Of a stretch of 64,000 bases of DNA, positions 45,731 through 58,455 are shown piece after piece. Made by a program: the position numbers and the translations under genes. This stretch comes from Hofstenia miamia (lineage: Eukaryota; Xenacoelomorpha; Acoela), in assembly GCA_004352715.1 (NCBI GenBank), contig SCFE01000016.1, forward strand, positions 1,262,365-1,326,364. The letters are read 5' to 3'. The first letter of the stretch is position 1. Every line of letters starts with the position of its first letter. The notes below the pieces were generated by a model. It had not been told where the DNA came from, made no database searches, and saw only the letters and a program-made list of their open reading frames with translations.

Positions 45731-46878
45731 AGATCCCAGTGATATTTAACTGCTTACTGTTTCGAGCTGTGGATATAGCACACATATGCTTAATTTCCTT
45801 CCATAATGTATTCGGTTTTGATGATAAAAATTCTTCTTTCGTAAACTTTTTATGAGTTTATTAATCTGGGTACAAAGTTTTCTGAATAATGTCATATTAC
45901 ACGAAATATTTCTTGCTACGGAATATTTCTGTCGCGAGATGGCGTACGAATATTGATTTCGCGATTGATCTAAAATGGCATGCTTTTTATGCCATCACGA
46001 ATCAATGTGCTTCAAAGGAAATGTTTGTTAGATTATAGGGCAATTTGCATCTTATTGGCCCATATATTTTCTTCAGAAGGCATAGAAAAAAGTATTTTCC
46101 AACATTTCCCCTTTGTTCCCATTCAACTAAAAGTTAATTAGTAATTTCATTATTTTCAATTAAAAAAAGCAAATACCTAATGCAGTGTGTTTCAGTAAAC
46201 TGCTGTCAACCACATTTTGCAGTCATATGTCCTGAATCGAATTTCTGATATTTAAATCATCTCATAGACAGAATTCCCCGGAATATCTTCTGAGTACATC
46301 TGTTGGCACACTTAATTTGCTAGTGTTTAAAATTCCATCGAATTTCACAAGGAATTCTCACATTAACACTGTACTAAAGAAAGCATCTCATCGACTTCCA
46401 ACAGTTAGAGTTTTGAGAAACATTGGTACAATAGGCCCAGGTAACACCATACGAAATGTATATGTCTAGCTCCTATGTAATCTTACTCAAACACATTTTA
46501 GGTCAATTTTAAAAAATACAATTTAAACACCAAAATTCAATACTAAAAGTGTACATTTATTTACATTATCGGATCAGTAGCTTTAGATACAATACTTAGT
46601 TATAAAGTCAAAAAGAGGGTATTTAAAAGAACACACATTTTCTAATCAAGTGAGTATAAGATTTGGAATAACACTGAAAATACACCACTTCCTAACACAT
46701 CAAAGGTATTGCAACCCTGCAATCCACCCATAAAAAGTAAATAATTCATTTTAGCAAGCATGGAGGTTGAAAAATCAATTTTACTAGAGGAAAATTTCGC
46801 AATTTGTGTAATACTCTTTAGTTTTCATTGTGGACAAACAGTTAATTGTTTTGGACTTTCTTGAATTGTTGAAAAGTT
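45731..46878. other. No gene seen
   Basis: AT-rich spacer; no supported ORF or shared repeat. Confidence 0.5.
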
Positions 46879-47215
46879 GATCCTTAGGCTATGTAAGACT
46901 ACGAGATCTAGCACATCTGAAAGCATCGCACGCTTACAACTATTGTTAGATTGCGTAATTATAGTTGCAGGACAGTCTATTTATAACCATAGCCTTTGAA
47001 GAAGACAAATTCGGGTAATCCATCTAAAAAACTTAATCTTGATCTTTAGGCTACGGTTAGACTACGTGATTGGCCACATTAGATCTTTCAAATTTGAAAG
47101 CATCGCACGTATATGGCTATGGTTAGACTACGTAGTTATAATTGCAATGCAATCCCATAGTATAACGGTAGCCTTACAAAGCAGATGAATTCAAATTATT
47201 CATCTTGCTTAGTTG
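46879..47215. repeat. Two tandem units (~162 bp) with GGCTA...TAGCC ends
   Basis: Unit 1 starts GATCCTTAGGCTATG at 46879 and unit 2 GATCTTTAGGCTACGGTTAG at 47041. Both contain GAAAGCATCGCACG and end in ATAGCCT or GTAGCCTTA, the inverse of their starts. Each unit is thus a small foldback, and the pair is a diverged tandem. MITE-like; no coding potential. Confidence 0.6.
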
Positions 47216-48940
47216 AGGCCATGGTAATCATGAGGTAGAATTATTTCTTTTGTTAAGACAATGCGCACTTATAGTATTAGATAAATTTACATTTTGGTAC
47301 CAATGCTATTATGAGTTACATACATTCAGAGCTTAAAGATCATTCTATCGTTTTTTTAAAATTCAATTTATCAAGATATGCTCAATTTTATGCAGAGTGT
47401 ATGCCATTATCTAATAAACGCGATGTCATAAAAAACATTTAGGTCAATTGTCTTAATATTAATAAATTACAATTTTGTCATTTTGTGACAATTGAAGTAG
47501 TAAATTTTTTATATTTATAATTAATAGGAAAATTCAATGGAAATGTAGTGTGTACTCAAGAAGGAACCACTGAAATTAACAACAACGAGGATTATAAAAT
47601 TACTGGTTTAAGGAATTTTTGAATGTTTAAAAGAGTAAAACAACAAGATTTTTAAGTGATTAGAGTATTGGTCCAAATTCAGCATGTTAACAAGTGAAAT
47701 TGCATTCATAAACAACAAGTTTAGCTCCAAATGTGTCATACACTTAATAAATATATTTGCATGGGTATATTTAAAGAAATGTGCAGAACCAAATCGATAG
47801 GTATCGCCATGCGCACAACACAAATGCGTCAAAGCTATTTGTAATAACATTTTGCTTAAAAGACACACTTTTAACTTGAGCTTCACCATTGATTTATATT
47901 CGCGAAATTATTAGATTATTATTAAGGTAACTACTTAGTTTACGGTGATGTTAACGGAAAACGCCTTTTGTTAACGTTGTTGTTTACAGTTGCATTTTCT
48001 CTTATTAACGTATTGAATTTTGGACCCTTCCCTTACTAAATTTTGTTTACATTTTACATTTCTACAAATTTCACTTAATTCATTTAATTATTGTCAAAAA
48101 CGTACATTTTTAATTAATACTATTTATGGGACTTTATCTAGAAATTGGTTAACTCATAAATCAAAGAATATTTTGCCTCTTATATGATGGTTCAGTATGG
48201 TTTACATTCTTTGAAAGTTTCCTTCAAACAAGTGAATATTTCATACTCTTCAGTAGTCTATCTTTTTAAAATTTAATCAGTGCATTGAAAATCTTTAATA
48301 AATAAACTTGTTCTACTGTTCTTTATGGCAGTCTATGACTGGAGAGTGATAAAGTTGCAGCTGAAGAAAATCATCGAAGGAAGTTCTGCATTTTTAATCT
48401 ACCCAATTTTTGAAATAATTACATCATTTTATTACTTAACTCTGTTAGTGATGACGGCTTAATTAAAAGATGCTCGCTTCAAATATATTTGTGGCCAGTC
48501 TGATAATTTTTATTGCTCTTAAAATCACTGAGGGAAATATTTTATTAAGGCAGATCTTTGTGATAAAATTAGATCCAGTAGAAGTTTTATTCGGAAAATC
48601 ACAAAACTATGCATGGAATTTATTGTCTATCCCCAATCATTTTTGTTTATTCAATAAAATTTGTTAGATTTTTTCTAAATTCCCAATTAATTTTTTTTAA
48701 GTGGTGAACGTCTTAGTGATGTATGATGTTGAAAATGAAATGCACAGTAATGAAATTGACTAAGGCAAATGAACTTATTAGTTCTTCATGAAACATTTTT
48801 CCTACATGACACAAATGCTACAAATATTTAACTCCAGATGCCATCTATTTCAATTTTTGAAATAGAGAATTATCTAATTTAAAGTCATTGTCTATTACTA
48901 CAAGTAGGTAATTTATACATTTACTTTGACTGATTTCATT
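47216..48940. other. No firm gene; one signal-like ORF
   Basis: On the minus strand 47889-47608 encodes 93 residues beginning MVKLKLKVCLLSKMLLQIAL, which looks like a signal or membrane segment. It lacks any supporting motif or clear splice donor, so it is not called as a gene. Confidence 0.3.
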
Positions 48941-49734
48941 ATTATTAGCTTGGGGGCTCCCAAACGCAGTCCTAAATTTAGAACTGGGTGGTACCGACCA
49001 GTTCTGGTCCTGAAGCCCTAGGAATCGAGTAACAAAGAGCAATATAGTTCAAACTCCTGCAGGACTGCTAACCGGCCCCTCCAACGCCCCCAGATTGGTG
49101 GCGGAAGCCTGGTGTCTTCCTACGTCGCCTATCAATGCTCGATTACAAAGGTTGGGGTGACAGGTCTTAATATGCCGTAAATACCAACCTTTGCTCTTGT
49201 ACGACTTGTAGCATCCCTTCGCTTCACACTTCCAGCAATTAGCATCCGCTATAGTCGTGGAGCTCTGCGTATGGTCATTTCTGACATGACGATTTAACGC
49301 CTTTTGGGCAGAAAACATACGCGCACACTCCGTGCACCTCAGGTGTCTCGTACTGGCATGTGTGAGCCTCGGTACTGCTGCGTAAGCCGCCCCAGCAATT
49401 CTATCACGTAGCACCGCTGAGTCCCCTTTGATTGACTCTGCTAGGCTGCTAACAACCTCTCTCGCGTTTCTTGAATGAGTGCACGATGTGGTCAAAGTGG
49501 AAAACAGTTGAGACTCCCCCAGAGTAACACCCATTAACCACTGCACATCAAGTACAAGCCGTTTCTCCCAACACTGACTCTTGCGTGCACTGACAACGTG
49601 GCCATTTCCTTCAGGAACAATTGATGCTTTTGTCATATTAAGCTCTGGGAACTCGCCACTATTTATGCTTTCTCTGTGCGCCAGCATCCGGCTTACAAAA
49701 AGTAAGCGCTTACGTGCTATTATATTATTAGCTT
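48941..49734 (-). mobile_element. GC-rich retro-insertion with two C2H2 zinc fingers and 11-bp target-site duplication
   Basis: ATTATTAGCTT occurs at both 48941-48951 and 49724-49734. The 772 bp between them are about half G+C, against roughly 30% outside. On the minus strand 49687-49049 is open for 212 codons. Near the C-terminus are two C2H2 fingers: LRCTECARMFSAQKALNRH...H and CEAKGCYKSYKSKGWYLRH...CH. The end SSPAGV is followed by a 3' UTR and a TAATAATAA tail. Zinc fingers of this sort occur at termini of some non-LTR polyproteins; I infer a 5'-truncated or short non-autonomous retroelement. The uninterrupted frame suggests a recent insertion. Confidence 0.72.
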
Positions 49735-50253
49735 AACATTTTCTGACACCTTTCTTTGTACTTTGGATGAAAAAAATCATAAATTGAGTTTTATCAGAAC
49801 TTAACACTAAAACACCCAGCTTCTGTTCTGCCACTAATGCCCACTGTGATTGCAAGGGATCACACCAATTTTTCTATTGCTAATGCTCTTCTTTTCTCTA
49901 CTAAATGACAAGAGCATAATTTATTGAACGTTTTGGCCATCACAGTCATAAAAAACAAATTATACTCACAGTAGGATCCGCATCATGATTGCTTGCATTT
50001 ATAACAGTTGGCCCTTTGTATTATTTCGGCAGGTTTGAGTTGCACATTGTTCCCGCTTGCTGAACATTTGAAGCATTTCAAGAATCCATTCTCTATCATA
50101 ATGTTTTATGTTTTATGCTCTTGGGAACTCAAATGATCCAGGAGGGCTTGGCAAATTTCGATAGTGAAATCTTCCCTGGAAACTGTTGCATGTGATCAAC
50201 AAATAAAATCCAACGCTCAACACCATAATAAATCTCTAACAAGAGAACTGAGT
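49735..50253. other. Gap-left flank, no gene called
   Basis: A minus-strand stretch around 50100-50000 reads GFLKCFKCSASGNNVQ and then CYKCKQS, a possible Cys-pair motif of a transposon protein. It is too short to assign. It may belong to the piggyBac-like element whose tail lies right of the gap, but orientation does not match. Confidence 0.25.
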
Positions 50254-51253
50254 NNNNNNNNNNNNNNNNNNNNNNNNNNNNNNNNNNNNNNNNNNNNNNN
50301 NNNNNNNNNNNNNNNNNNNNNNNNNNNNNNNNNNNNNNNNNNNNNNNNNNNNNNNNNNNNNNNNNNNNNNNNNNNNNNNNNNNNNNNNNNNNNNNNNNNN
50401 NNNNNNNNNNNNNNNNNNNNNNNNNNNNNNNNNNNNNNNNNNNNNNNNNNNNNNNNNNNNNNNNNNNNNNNNNNNNNNNNNNNNNNNNNNNNNNNNNNNN
50501 NNNNNNNNNNNNNNNNNNNNNNNNNNNNNNNNNNNNNNNNNNNNNNNNNNNNNNNNNNNNNNNNNNNNNNNNNNNNNNNNNNNNNNNNNNNNNNNNNNNN
50601 NNNNNNNNNNNNNNNNNNNNNNNNNNNNNNNNNNNNNNNNNNNNNNNNNNNNNNNNNNNNNNNNNNNNNNNNNNNNNNNNNNNNNNNNNNNNNNNNNNNN
50701 NNNNNNNNNNNNNNNNNNNNNNNNNNNNNNNNNNNNNNNNNNNNNNNNNNNNNNNNNNNNNNNNNNNNNNNNNNNNNNNNNNNNNNNNNNNNNNNNNNNN
50801 NNNNNNNNNNNNNNNNNNNNNNNNNNNNNNNNNNNNNNNNNNNNNNNNNNNNNNNNNNNNNNNNNNNNNNNNNNNNNNNNNNNNNNNNNNNNNNNNNNNN
50901 NNNNNNNNNNNNNNNNNNNNNNNNNNNNNNNNNNNNNNNNNNNNNNNNNNNNNNNNNNNNNNNNNNNNNNNNNNNNNNNNNNNNNNNNNNNNNNNNNNNN
51001 NNNNNNNNNNNNNNNNNNNNNNNNNNNNNNNNNNNNNNNNNNNNNNNNNNNNNNNNNNNNNNNNNNNNNNNNNNNNNNNNNNNNNNNNNNNNNNNNNNNN
51101 NNNNNNNNNNNNNNNNNNNNNNNNNNNNNNNNNNNNNNNNNNNNNNNNNNNNNNNNNNNNNNNNNNNNNNNNNNNNNNNNNNNNNNNNNNNNNNNNNNNN
51201 NNNNNNNNNNNNNNNNNNNNNNNNNNNNNNNNNNNNNNNNNNNNNNNNNNNNN
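50254..51253. other. Scaffold gap (1000 n)
   Basis: Exactly 1000 n; nothing can be inferred from frames crossing it. Confidence 0.99.
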
Positions 51254-51506
51254 CAAGAGTAATTTTCGTCGCATGTTTCTCTTTGATCTCGGCTCTCAAT
51301 TGATTGAAGATTTCGTCGTAAGACGCTCTCAAGTCCAAAGTCCTCCTCAACCCAGATTAAAACTGAATGCATCTGGGGATTCTGCCACAAAGCGTGGACG
51401 GTGCAAATCATGCCCAAGGAATTTGGACAGGAAAGCTACAATAAGGTGCAGTGTTTGTGCTACTTTTATCTGCAAGGATCATATTTTCTGTGACTCATGT
51501 CCTTGA
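51254..51506 (+). mobile_element. piggyBac-like transposase C-terminus
   Basis: Open from the gap edge: KSNFRRMFLFDLGSQLIEDF, a linker with SPPQPRLKLN, then a cysteine-rich end RCKSCPRNLDRKATIRCSVC, ...ICKDHIFCDSCP and a TGA at 51504-51506. The three CxxC pairs after an FR..L...LI helix are the usual C-terminal zinc-binding domain of piggyBac (DDE_Tnp_1_7) proteins, which helps bind the transposon ends. The catalytic part is hidden in the gap. It could equally be a domesticated PGBD gene. Confidence 0.7.
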
Positions 51507-52100
51507 CTGCTCATGGAGTCTGTAATCACATGAAGTGTCTTTGAATTTATAAACAAAACTTATTTTTTTAGATTATATAATTTAATGTGTTTTAACTATA
51601 GACAATAAGCTTATGTGGGATTCAAAACGTAAACAATTCAAAATGTTTAGGCCTATTAGTTCTGAAAGGAAAACGGAGCTACAACGTACCGGTATATAAT
51701 GTCTTTGCACTAGGCTAGTTACAGCTGAGCGCATTTTGTCCATGCCTGTACCGTATCACAGTGCAATATGAACTCATATAGTAGGCCTACTGGTACCGGT
51801 TGCAGCTAATTAGCTCTTACTATCGGATACCTGATTGTTTGGATATATCTATGGAGATAATTGTTATTATACTTTACAGTGTACATGCGTGGGTCAGCCT
51901 ATGACCCCATTCGACGTTATGACCACTTGCACTTTACACATTCAGCAACATGCATAAAGTCAGCGTGTGTGGCATACATGTATGTGCTAAGGCATACTGG
52001 TACATCGTTTATTACAATAGCAATCTACAGAAGACACAATTTTGCCTACAAATAAGGAATAATTGACGTTAGAACCCATGGGGTCAGCATATGACCCCAT
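51507..52100. other. No gene seen
   Basis: Spacer between the piggyBac tail and LINE copy 2. GGTCAGCCTATGACCCCATT at about 51893 has a near copy (GGTCAGCATATGACCCCATT) at 52082, beside the LINE truncation point. Confidence 0.4.
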
Positions 52101-53800
52101 TTGCCGTATTTCCCTTAAGCAATAATCTATGACGCTTGTTAAGCAAATGCTTAATGTAAGGTGTTACCCAGTAAGGGTCTCTATCAGAAATAGAAACTTT
52201 TATAAAGGGGAATGAATATTCATAGATTGTCAAAAGGCGTTTTTCAAATTCTTCAATTGCAATCGATGCATTTTCAATTTCTAGAATGTCATCAAAAGAG
52301 TAGTTATTTAGAAGTGAACTAAACACATTTCTATTAGAATTTGAAAGATCCCTAATAAATACATCTTTGCGAGTAACTGGTAGTCTTGTAATTGGCTTCA
52401 CCAAAACACCTTTGTGATCAGATATTAAGGATAGCTCTACAACAGAAACACTAGATATTTCATCAGGAAAATCGCATAAAACTAAATCCAATGTTGCATC
52501 TTTACGTGTTTTTTCACTATGCAAAGTTTCAATCTCGCAAGAATTGGCAATGTAACTAATATCTAAATGATTAAAATCTCCAGCAATGATAGTCTTAGCA
52601 CTGGAATATTGTTCACTTAATCGTTAGTAACTTTCATTTATGTATCTTAGTAATTCTTTGCCATTATTTCCAGGAGGGTGGTATGAAACGTTTGCTAATA
52701 TAACTAGCTTATTGCGAACAATTTGAAGCCATAATGATTCGACATTTTCTGCTATTTCGAAAATCTTTGTAACAAGAAATTTTCTGGAATATATAGTAAT
52801 TCCGCCACCTTTATGATCTTCTAAACAACCTTTCTTTCTACATTTGCAAACATTACGATCACGTCTGTATATATTATATTCTGATATAGCCAAAAATGAA
52901 TCTGGGTCAGTTGATTTTAAATGTGTTTCACAAACAAAGCAAATATCGACATTAAAGTAATTTAAATCTTTTTCAAGCATAGTTGTTGTTTTAATTTTAG
53001 GAAAAGAATGATATTTTTTAAGAGATCTCACATTGATTAATAGAAAAGTAGGTAGTGAATGTTCATTTCGTAGTCATAATTGAGGTGGTGTTTTTCCCCA
53101 ATCTATTTTTTGACAAAGAAGTTTTTGTTCTTGAATGAAAATTGGACAGTGAATAGAAAAAGCTGTATGTCCCAGAGCTTCTTCTTTTAAATTTGTATTT
53201 GTTGAGTTTGTGCAATTTGCACACTTCATATTGTTTCTATGTGATTGACATTCCTTATTAGAATGATTTTCAGAACAAATGCTGCAAGTGATTGTATTTC
53301 TACAGATACTTTTGGTGTGACCAAATCTACAACATTTAGTGCATTGTCGAGGTTTCAAAACATCTTTTACAGTACAAAACTTGTGAGAATATTTTAGAAA
53401 TCCTCTTTCTATAATACTTTCTCGAAGATTTGGAGAAACTCTAAAGATGGCAACTTTGTCTCCTGATTTAACTGTGTAGCAATAAATTAGGTGAATGGAA
53501 TAATTTTGATTCAGTATATCTCGGTTTTGACATAAGTTCATTTATAATATTTGATTTGCATTTTGATATTAGAGATTGCATATACTTTAGGTCATCCATT
53601 TTCATTGCCGATTTTTTCTGATATACTTTTTCTAGTACTTCATTAAGTTCATCCAACGGATTAGTAATGCTTTCTTTGGAATTATCCATTGCCATTGTCT
53701 TTAACGATCAATTAAGAATATTGTATGTATTACGAATTCTTTTGTATAAAAATGCAAAAATTCAACAGCATAAAATTTTCCAACTGTATTCACAGAAGCG
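52100..53800 (-). mobile_element. LINE copy 2, reverse orientation, 3'-truncated with an internal ORF1 deletion
   Basis: Close relative of copy 1. The 5' UTR runs from about 53795 and ORF1 starts at ATG 53695 with an intact CAG where copy 1 has TAG. After KPRYTE about 408 bases present in copy 1 (roughly 29257-29664) are missing. The CCHC region resumes and stops at UGA 53076-53074, followed in frame by CTA and the endonuclease (SLKKYHSFPKIK...; stop near 52626; LHSEKTRKDATLDL...). It ends at 52108 inside the linker before the RT (NKRHRLLLKGN). Loss of the 3' rather than the 5' end is atypical for LINE insertion and implies later deletion or a contig join. Confidence 0.88.
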
Positions 53801-54718
53801 TGTTGTCGGGAATAATCTAGTTATACCTCCACTAAATTTTCGCCTCCCTTTTATCATTCATTAGCTAAAAAGTATGAGCACACAGGGTTGTTGCGAAACT
53901 ATATCTTCGATTTCAAACTATTGCATACATCCAGATTGAAACACTTGATTGAGAAGTAGTATTTATTCATATTCATTATTCATATTAAGTTTCAAAGAAA
54001 TCAATTTGTTAAGTTCATTTTTAATAAAAGTCAATTGTCCATTTATTCGTTAATATTCAACAATCTTGTATTTTTTCACAAAAAAATTGAATATATTGCT
54101 AAAAAACCTTTTTGCTGTTACATACATGCATAATTTTATCAAATTCAAAAAAATTAAAAAATTCTAGATATTATGATTGTTGCCATGTTGAAACAATCTT
54201 TAAAATTGCATTTGTTCACCATTCCAACAGCTGATGTTTGAAAAATTGTTTCACCTGAAATCACGTAGTTTAATTGGGAATGCAATAATTGCAACAAAGA
54301 GATGAGCGCGGTACAGGTTTTGCAAAATGTTTTCTACCGCAGAGGAAAAAAAGTTCACCGTTAACCACCGCAATAACTGAAATTTTATCGCGGTATAACG
54401 CAACAATGGTGATTTTTATCTTCGTATAAAGAGATATTTCTAATTTGTTTTTGGGGTTATGGATTATTCGTAGAAAAGTTCAAAGACAATTTCTTAGTTA
54501 TTTTGTCGTTTCGTTCAACTTTATTACGGTAGTAACAAATTTGCCATTAAATATGTAAAAATTCCTTTAATATTTTGTATGTGAAATCTCTTAACTTTGT
54601 TTCAGAAACAGCTTTATGAGAATTTAAATCTTAAAACAAAATGCGTTATCTGTATAACCTTTATGCCACCGCAAGTTGCTTTAATTCTACACTCATCTCT
54701 CTTTCTCTCTCTCTCTCT

Positions 54719-54756
<38 letters not shown>

Positions 54757-55479
54757 AATATGCATTTGTGTCAAACTACTTGGGAAATTGGCATTTATAG
54801 ATTTCAGGTTTGCAGCATATTTGATCTAGCTACGCATCGATCCAAAATGAATTTTTTGGATTTCTATGGAACATTGTGGATCAAAAATTCAGGCTAGTAG
54901 ATAAATTGTTGTGCACCAAGTATATAATACACGCCCACATGAATTATTATGTATGTGGCAACGCACTGCAAACGATACGCATAGTAGTAAAGATAAAAAT
55001 AAATCGTTGCTCGTATTTCACAATGGAAGTGTCAAATGTGTCAATGTAGTTTATATGTCACTTACTTTAATACTTACGCACATAATGTCTATGAATGAAG
55101 GTATAGAGTAGCAAATGCAAACAAACTTACGCACAATCGTTTGCTTTAATAAACATTACAAAAGGGAATTAGTAAATTTTTTGAAAATTTTTTCAGTTAT
55201 TACTAGAAGATAGTGCCTTAAATTTTGCAATTCAAACAAACAACAGATGTAATTTATCAATAATATTTAAAAAATCCTTTGTTAATTAAGACAAAATTAT
55301 TTAGCATAAAATATAACTTGTATTTTGTAAGAATGTGGGAAGAATTTTTAAGAAAATAAAGGATTCTGTAGACATGTGTATTCATCAAACGGTAGCAAAA
55401 CCATGCAATTGTCAAGTCGCTGTTAAAAAAACTACAATATCAATATTTACTATGAAGTATTTTGTGAATAGATATGAAT
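53801..55479. other. No gene seen
   Basis: AT-rich spacer with CT and TA microsatellites near 54700; no supported gene. Confidence 0.5.
54697..54752. repeat. (CT)n-(TA)n microsatellite
   Basis: About 24 bases of CT repeat followed by about 32 bases of TA repeat. Confidence 0.9.
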
Positions 55480-56192
55480 TAAGTTTTGCCGGGGGTTACC
55501 AAGGTGTTCATATCCTACGACCTAAAATCGCTTGGTGTAATATTTGACTCAATCATGTCAATGAAGAATCACGTACTCCAGATCTCGTCAAAATGTTTGT
55601 CCATAATGCGATCAATCAAACGCAACAATTTCACAGTAAAGTTGCTAATAAACTCCCTAATTCTATCGCGTTTGGTTTACTGTAATGCAATTATTACACA
55701 ACCTGCCATTTTACCAAATTAACAAACTGCAGAAGATACAGAATTACTCCGCATGTCTGTTATTCGGTATTTCGCGTTCATCACATATAACCGGCTTCTT
55801 CATGGCTTACACTGGTTAGCAGTCACCAAGAGGATATCTTTCAAAATATTACTTTTCATGCACAAAATCATGTATTCTCCCGTAGTCCCAACGTATTTGC
55901 GAGAAACCGTCGATTTAAATATGACTTCTCGTTTGGGTCGTACTCATTCATCTTTTAAACAACTTTTCCAGATACCTCGCTGCTCGTCTCAGCAATTTTC
56001 TCGAAGTTTCGCAGTAAGCGGTCCATCATTGTGGAACAAATTACCAGAGAACCTTAAATCGATTTCTAATCTGAACAACTTCAAAAAGAATTTGAAGACT
56101 CATCTTTTCAGGGAATACTATTATAGTGTTTGATAGATAGTGCTTTATTCGCTTTTGAGCAACATTTTTTTTGTTTGTAAAGAGCGTAATGT

Positions 56193-56246
<54 letters not shown>
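55480..56246 (+). mobile_element. L2-like LINE 3' end with (TAA)n tail
   Basis: The plus strand reads LKSLGVIFDSIMSMKNHV and SRLVYCNAIITQP. After a frameshift near 55725 it continues LHGLHWLAVTKRISFKILLF, VVPTYLRETVDL and FAVSGPSLWNKLPENLKS...FKKNLKTHLF, the standard C-terminal pattern of L2/CR1 ORF2 (LHWLPV..RI.FKil; SLWN.LP..i; FK..LKT.LF). The stop is at 56131-56133 and the tail of about 17 TAA units spans 56195-56246. It is 5'-truncated, as usual for LINEs, and a different family from the element at 29 kb. Confidence 0.87.
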
Positions 56247-58295
56247 TTGAACTGTCAGTGCCACTATTTCTTAGCATTTGTACGTGATGCTTTCTATCTT
56301 ACCTCGAATATGTCCTATAAGAAGATCTTCTTGTGATACTTTAAACAATTTAATCAGAAAGCTCATTTTATTCACTTTTAAAAGATAGCAACTCCGAGAA
56401 AGAAGGGTGTATTGACGGAATCAATGTATGAAATAATTTGAAAAATATTTCTTATGAAATGTAAAACAAAAGTTACTAATACGACAGTTCATCTTTACAA
56501 ATATCATAAAGTAGAAATAATACAACAGTACCAAAATGCAAAGATGTTTAAAGTATTCAGTCTACGCAGTTTTTTGATAATTAACTACAATTTTTAAGAA
56601 AAAAACTGAAGGCTTACCATGATCGGTTGTCTATTCTAGAGATATATTGCTAAAATTTTGTATTCATAATTAAGTTGAGGAAATTTTTAGTGAAAATTGT
56701 TGAATGCCAAAATTAATTTTTATGGAATTATTTGAAATTTCAATTTCTGAACTTCAGTATTCTAGGATGCAATTTGAAAGCGCATATTACAAAAATTGGA
56801 GCTGCTTTGAGGTATCCCAGACATTAACGAAAGTAGTATTTTGAAGAACGAAGCAACGTGAATAGATTATAAATGTTCGTCCATCGTAATCCAGTTATTT
56901 TATTGTCACATGGTTTCGCATTTATGAAATGTGCTAAATATTAAATAGATTTTATTTCCATTAATATTTTGCAAAATGCTATAAGTACGTGACTCGAATG
57001 GCTTAATTCATCATCGTTTGCGGATAAATTTAGAATGTATACAATTCAAAAGAAGATATCAGAAGAGATTACACTTAGAAATGAATGCCATGTACATGTA
57101 GAAGGAATAATTCATTTTGTCATGAGTCCTTAGCCTCCTTTACCATATTGAAGAACCAAATTAACTAACTCTTAGATTGAAAACATGCATATAAATGATT
57201 GAAAATGCTGTCAAAGTTCTTTATAAAAACTATTTGCTCTATGCTTCATTTATTTGCTAAACATGTTGAAATGATATTTTTTATTGCCTTGATCCTCATT
57301 GAGTAACAATTTTTGTAATACCTCCGTCTGTTGTTAAGGTCCCGGTAATAACCATCAAGCTTGGCTTATACCTGTATAGTTTTCATAATTTTATCAATTA
57401 TCCAATACTTTAGCACTAGATTTTTTGCAACGGGCACTATAATAATCAGTTCACTTATTGGGATATATCATGAAAAAAAAACTGCACTAAAATAGTTTCA
57501 AATTTATTGTGAATAAATGTAATTGATTAGAACCTATGGAACTACTGCAATAAACATATTACTAGAATAAATTTACAGTTATAAATTACTATCAAGTTAT
57601 TCCTAGGTCATGAAACATCTAGATGTTTTTTCCATTTTTGCAAGCTTTTATAATTTCTTCGAAACATTTTGCTATACATAGAAACTAACTAGTATGCTGT
57701 CAAAAGCCGATAATTGGACACATTTCATTGATTTGCACTGTTGTTCTTAGTATATTTTGGCAAATATGCTGATTAAAGTGTAGATGATTCGCTCGATACC
57801 TTTTCATTTCTAGGTAAGCAAATACTTGTACTTGGCCGCAACTCTTATTTAAATGCATTTGAATATTACGGATATTATTTTTTAGCAGATATACTTTTAC
57901 TATTTCTGCCCGTGGTATTGATATTCATAATTAAAACTTCTTGCTAATTTCCTCTATTCAAGTTTTGAGAAAATTGCGTTGATTTTTAGATTTTGGTTGA
58001 TATATATCACAAAATAAATTTTTTTATATACTTTTTCATTTGCACCTTCATAACCTAAGACTACCTAATTGTAGAATTTAACGCTTCATGTACTAATCTT
58101 TTCAGTTTTGTCAATCAACAACATACAGTAAAGAAATAATAAATCATGAAACTCCATTTAACAGTTTTAGGTATGTACGTTGGATTAAAATATGAAGTAT
58201 AAATTCCACAAATTTATATATATATAAATATATCAGACTTGTCAACGAAACGAGCTTCTAACGAGCCGAGCTTAGAGATTGTTGAAAAGTCTGCT

Positions 58296-58327
<32 letters not shown>

Positions 58328-58455
58328 TATCTGCCAATATTTTCACTTGAAGGATTTATTTATAACATTTTTTTAATTGCTTTTCAAAAGATTTTTTCAA
58401 TTGTCAAACAATACTCATTTGAAAGATAAATTTAGGACAAATTTCTGCATATAGA
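56247..58455. other. Upstream of Mx-like gene B, no gene seen
   Basis: AT-rich with (TA)n at 58293-58322. GCATATAG one base before the ATG at 58456 has the form of a splice acceptor, so an upstream 5'-UTR exon is possible but not located. Confidence 0.4.

Noticed and set aside
52076-52106. Hairpin ATGGGGTCA-GCATA-TGACCCCAT as a terminator or regulatory element
   Set aside because: A 9-bp stem alone in eukaryotic intergenic DNA carries little meaning; kept only as a note on the LINE breakpoint.
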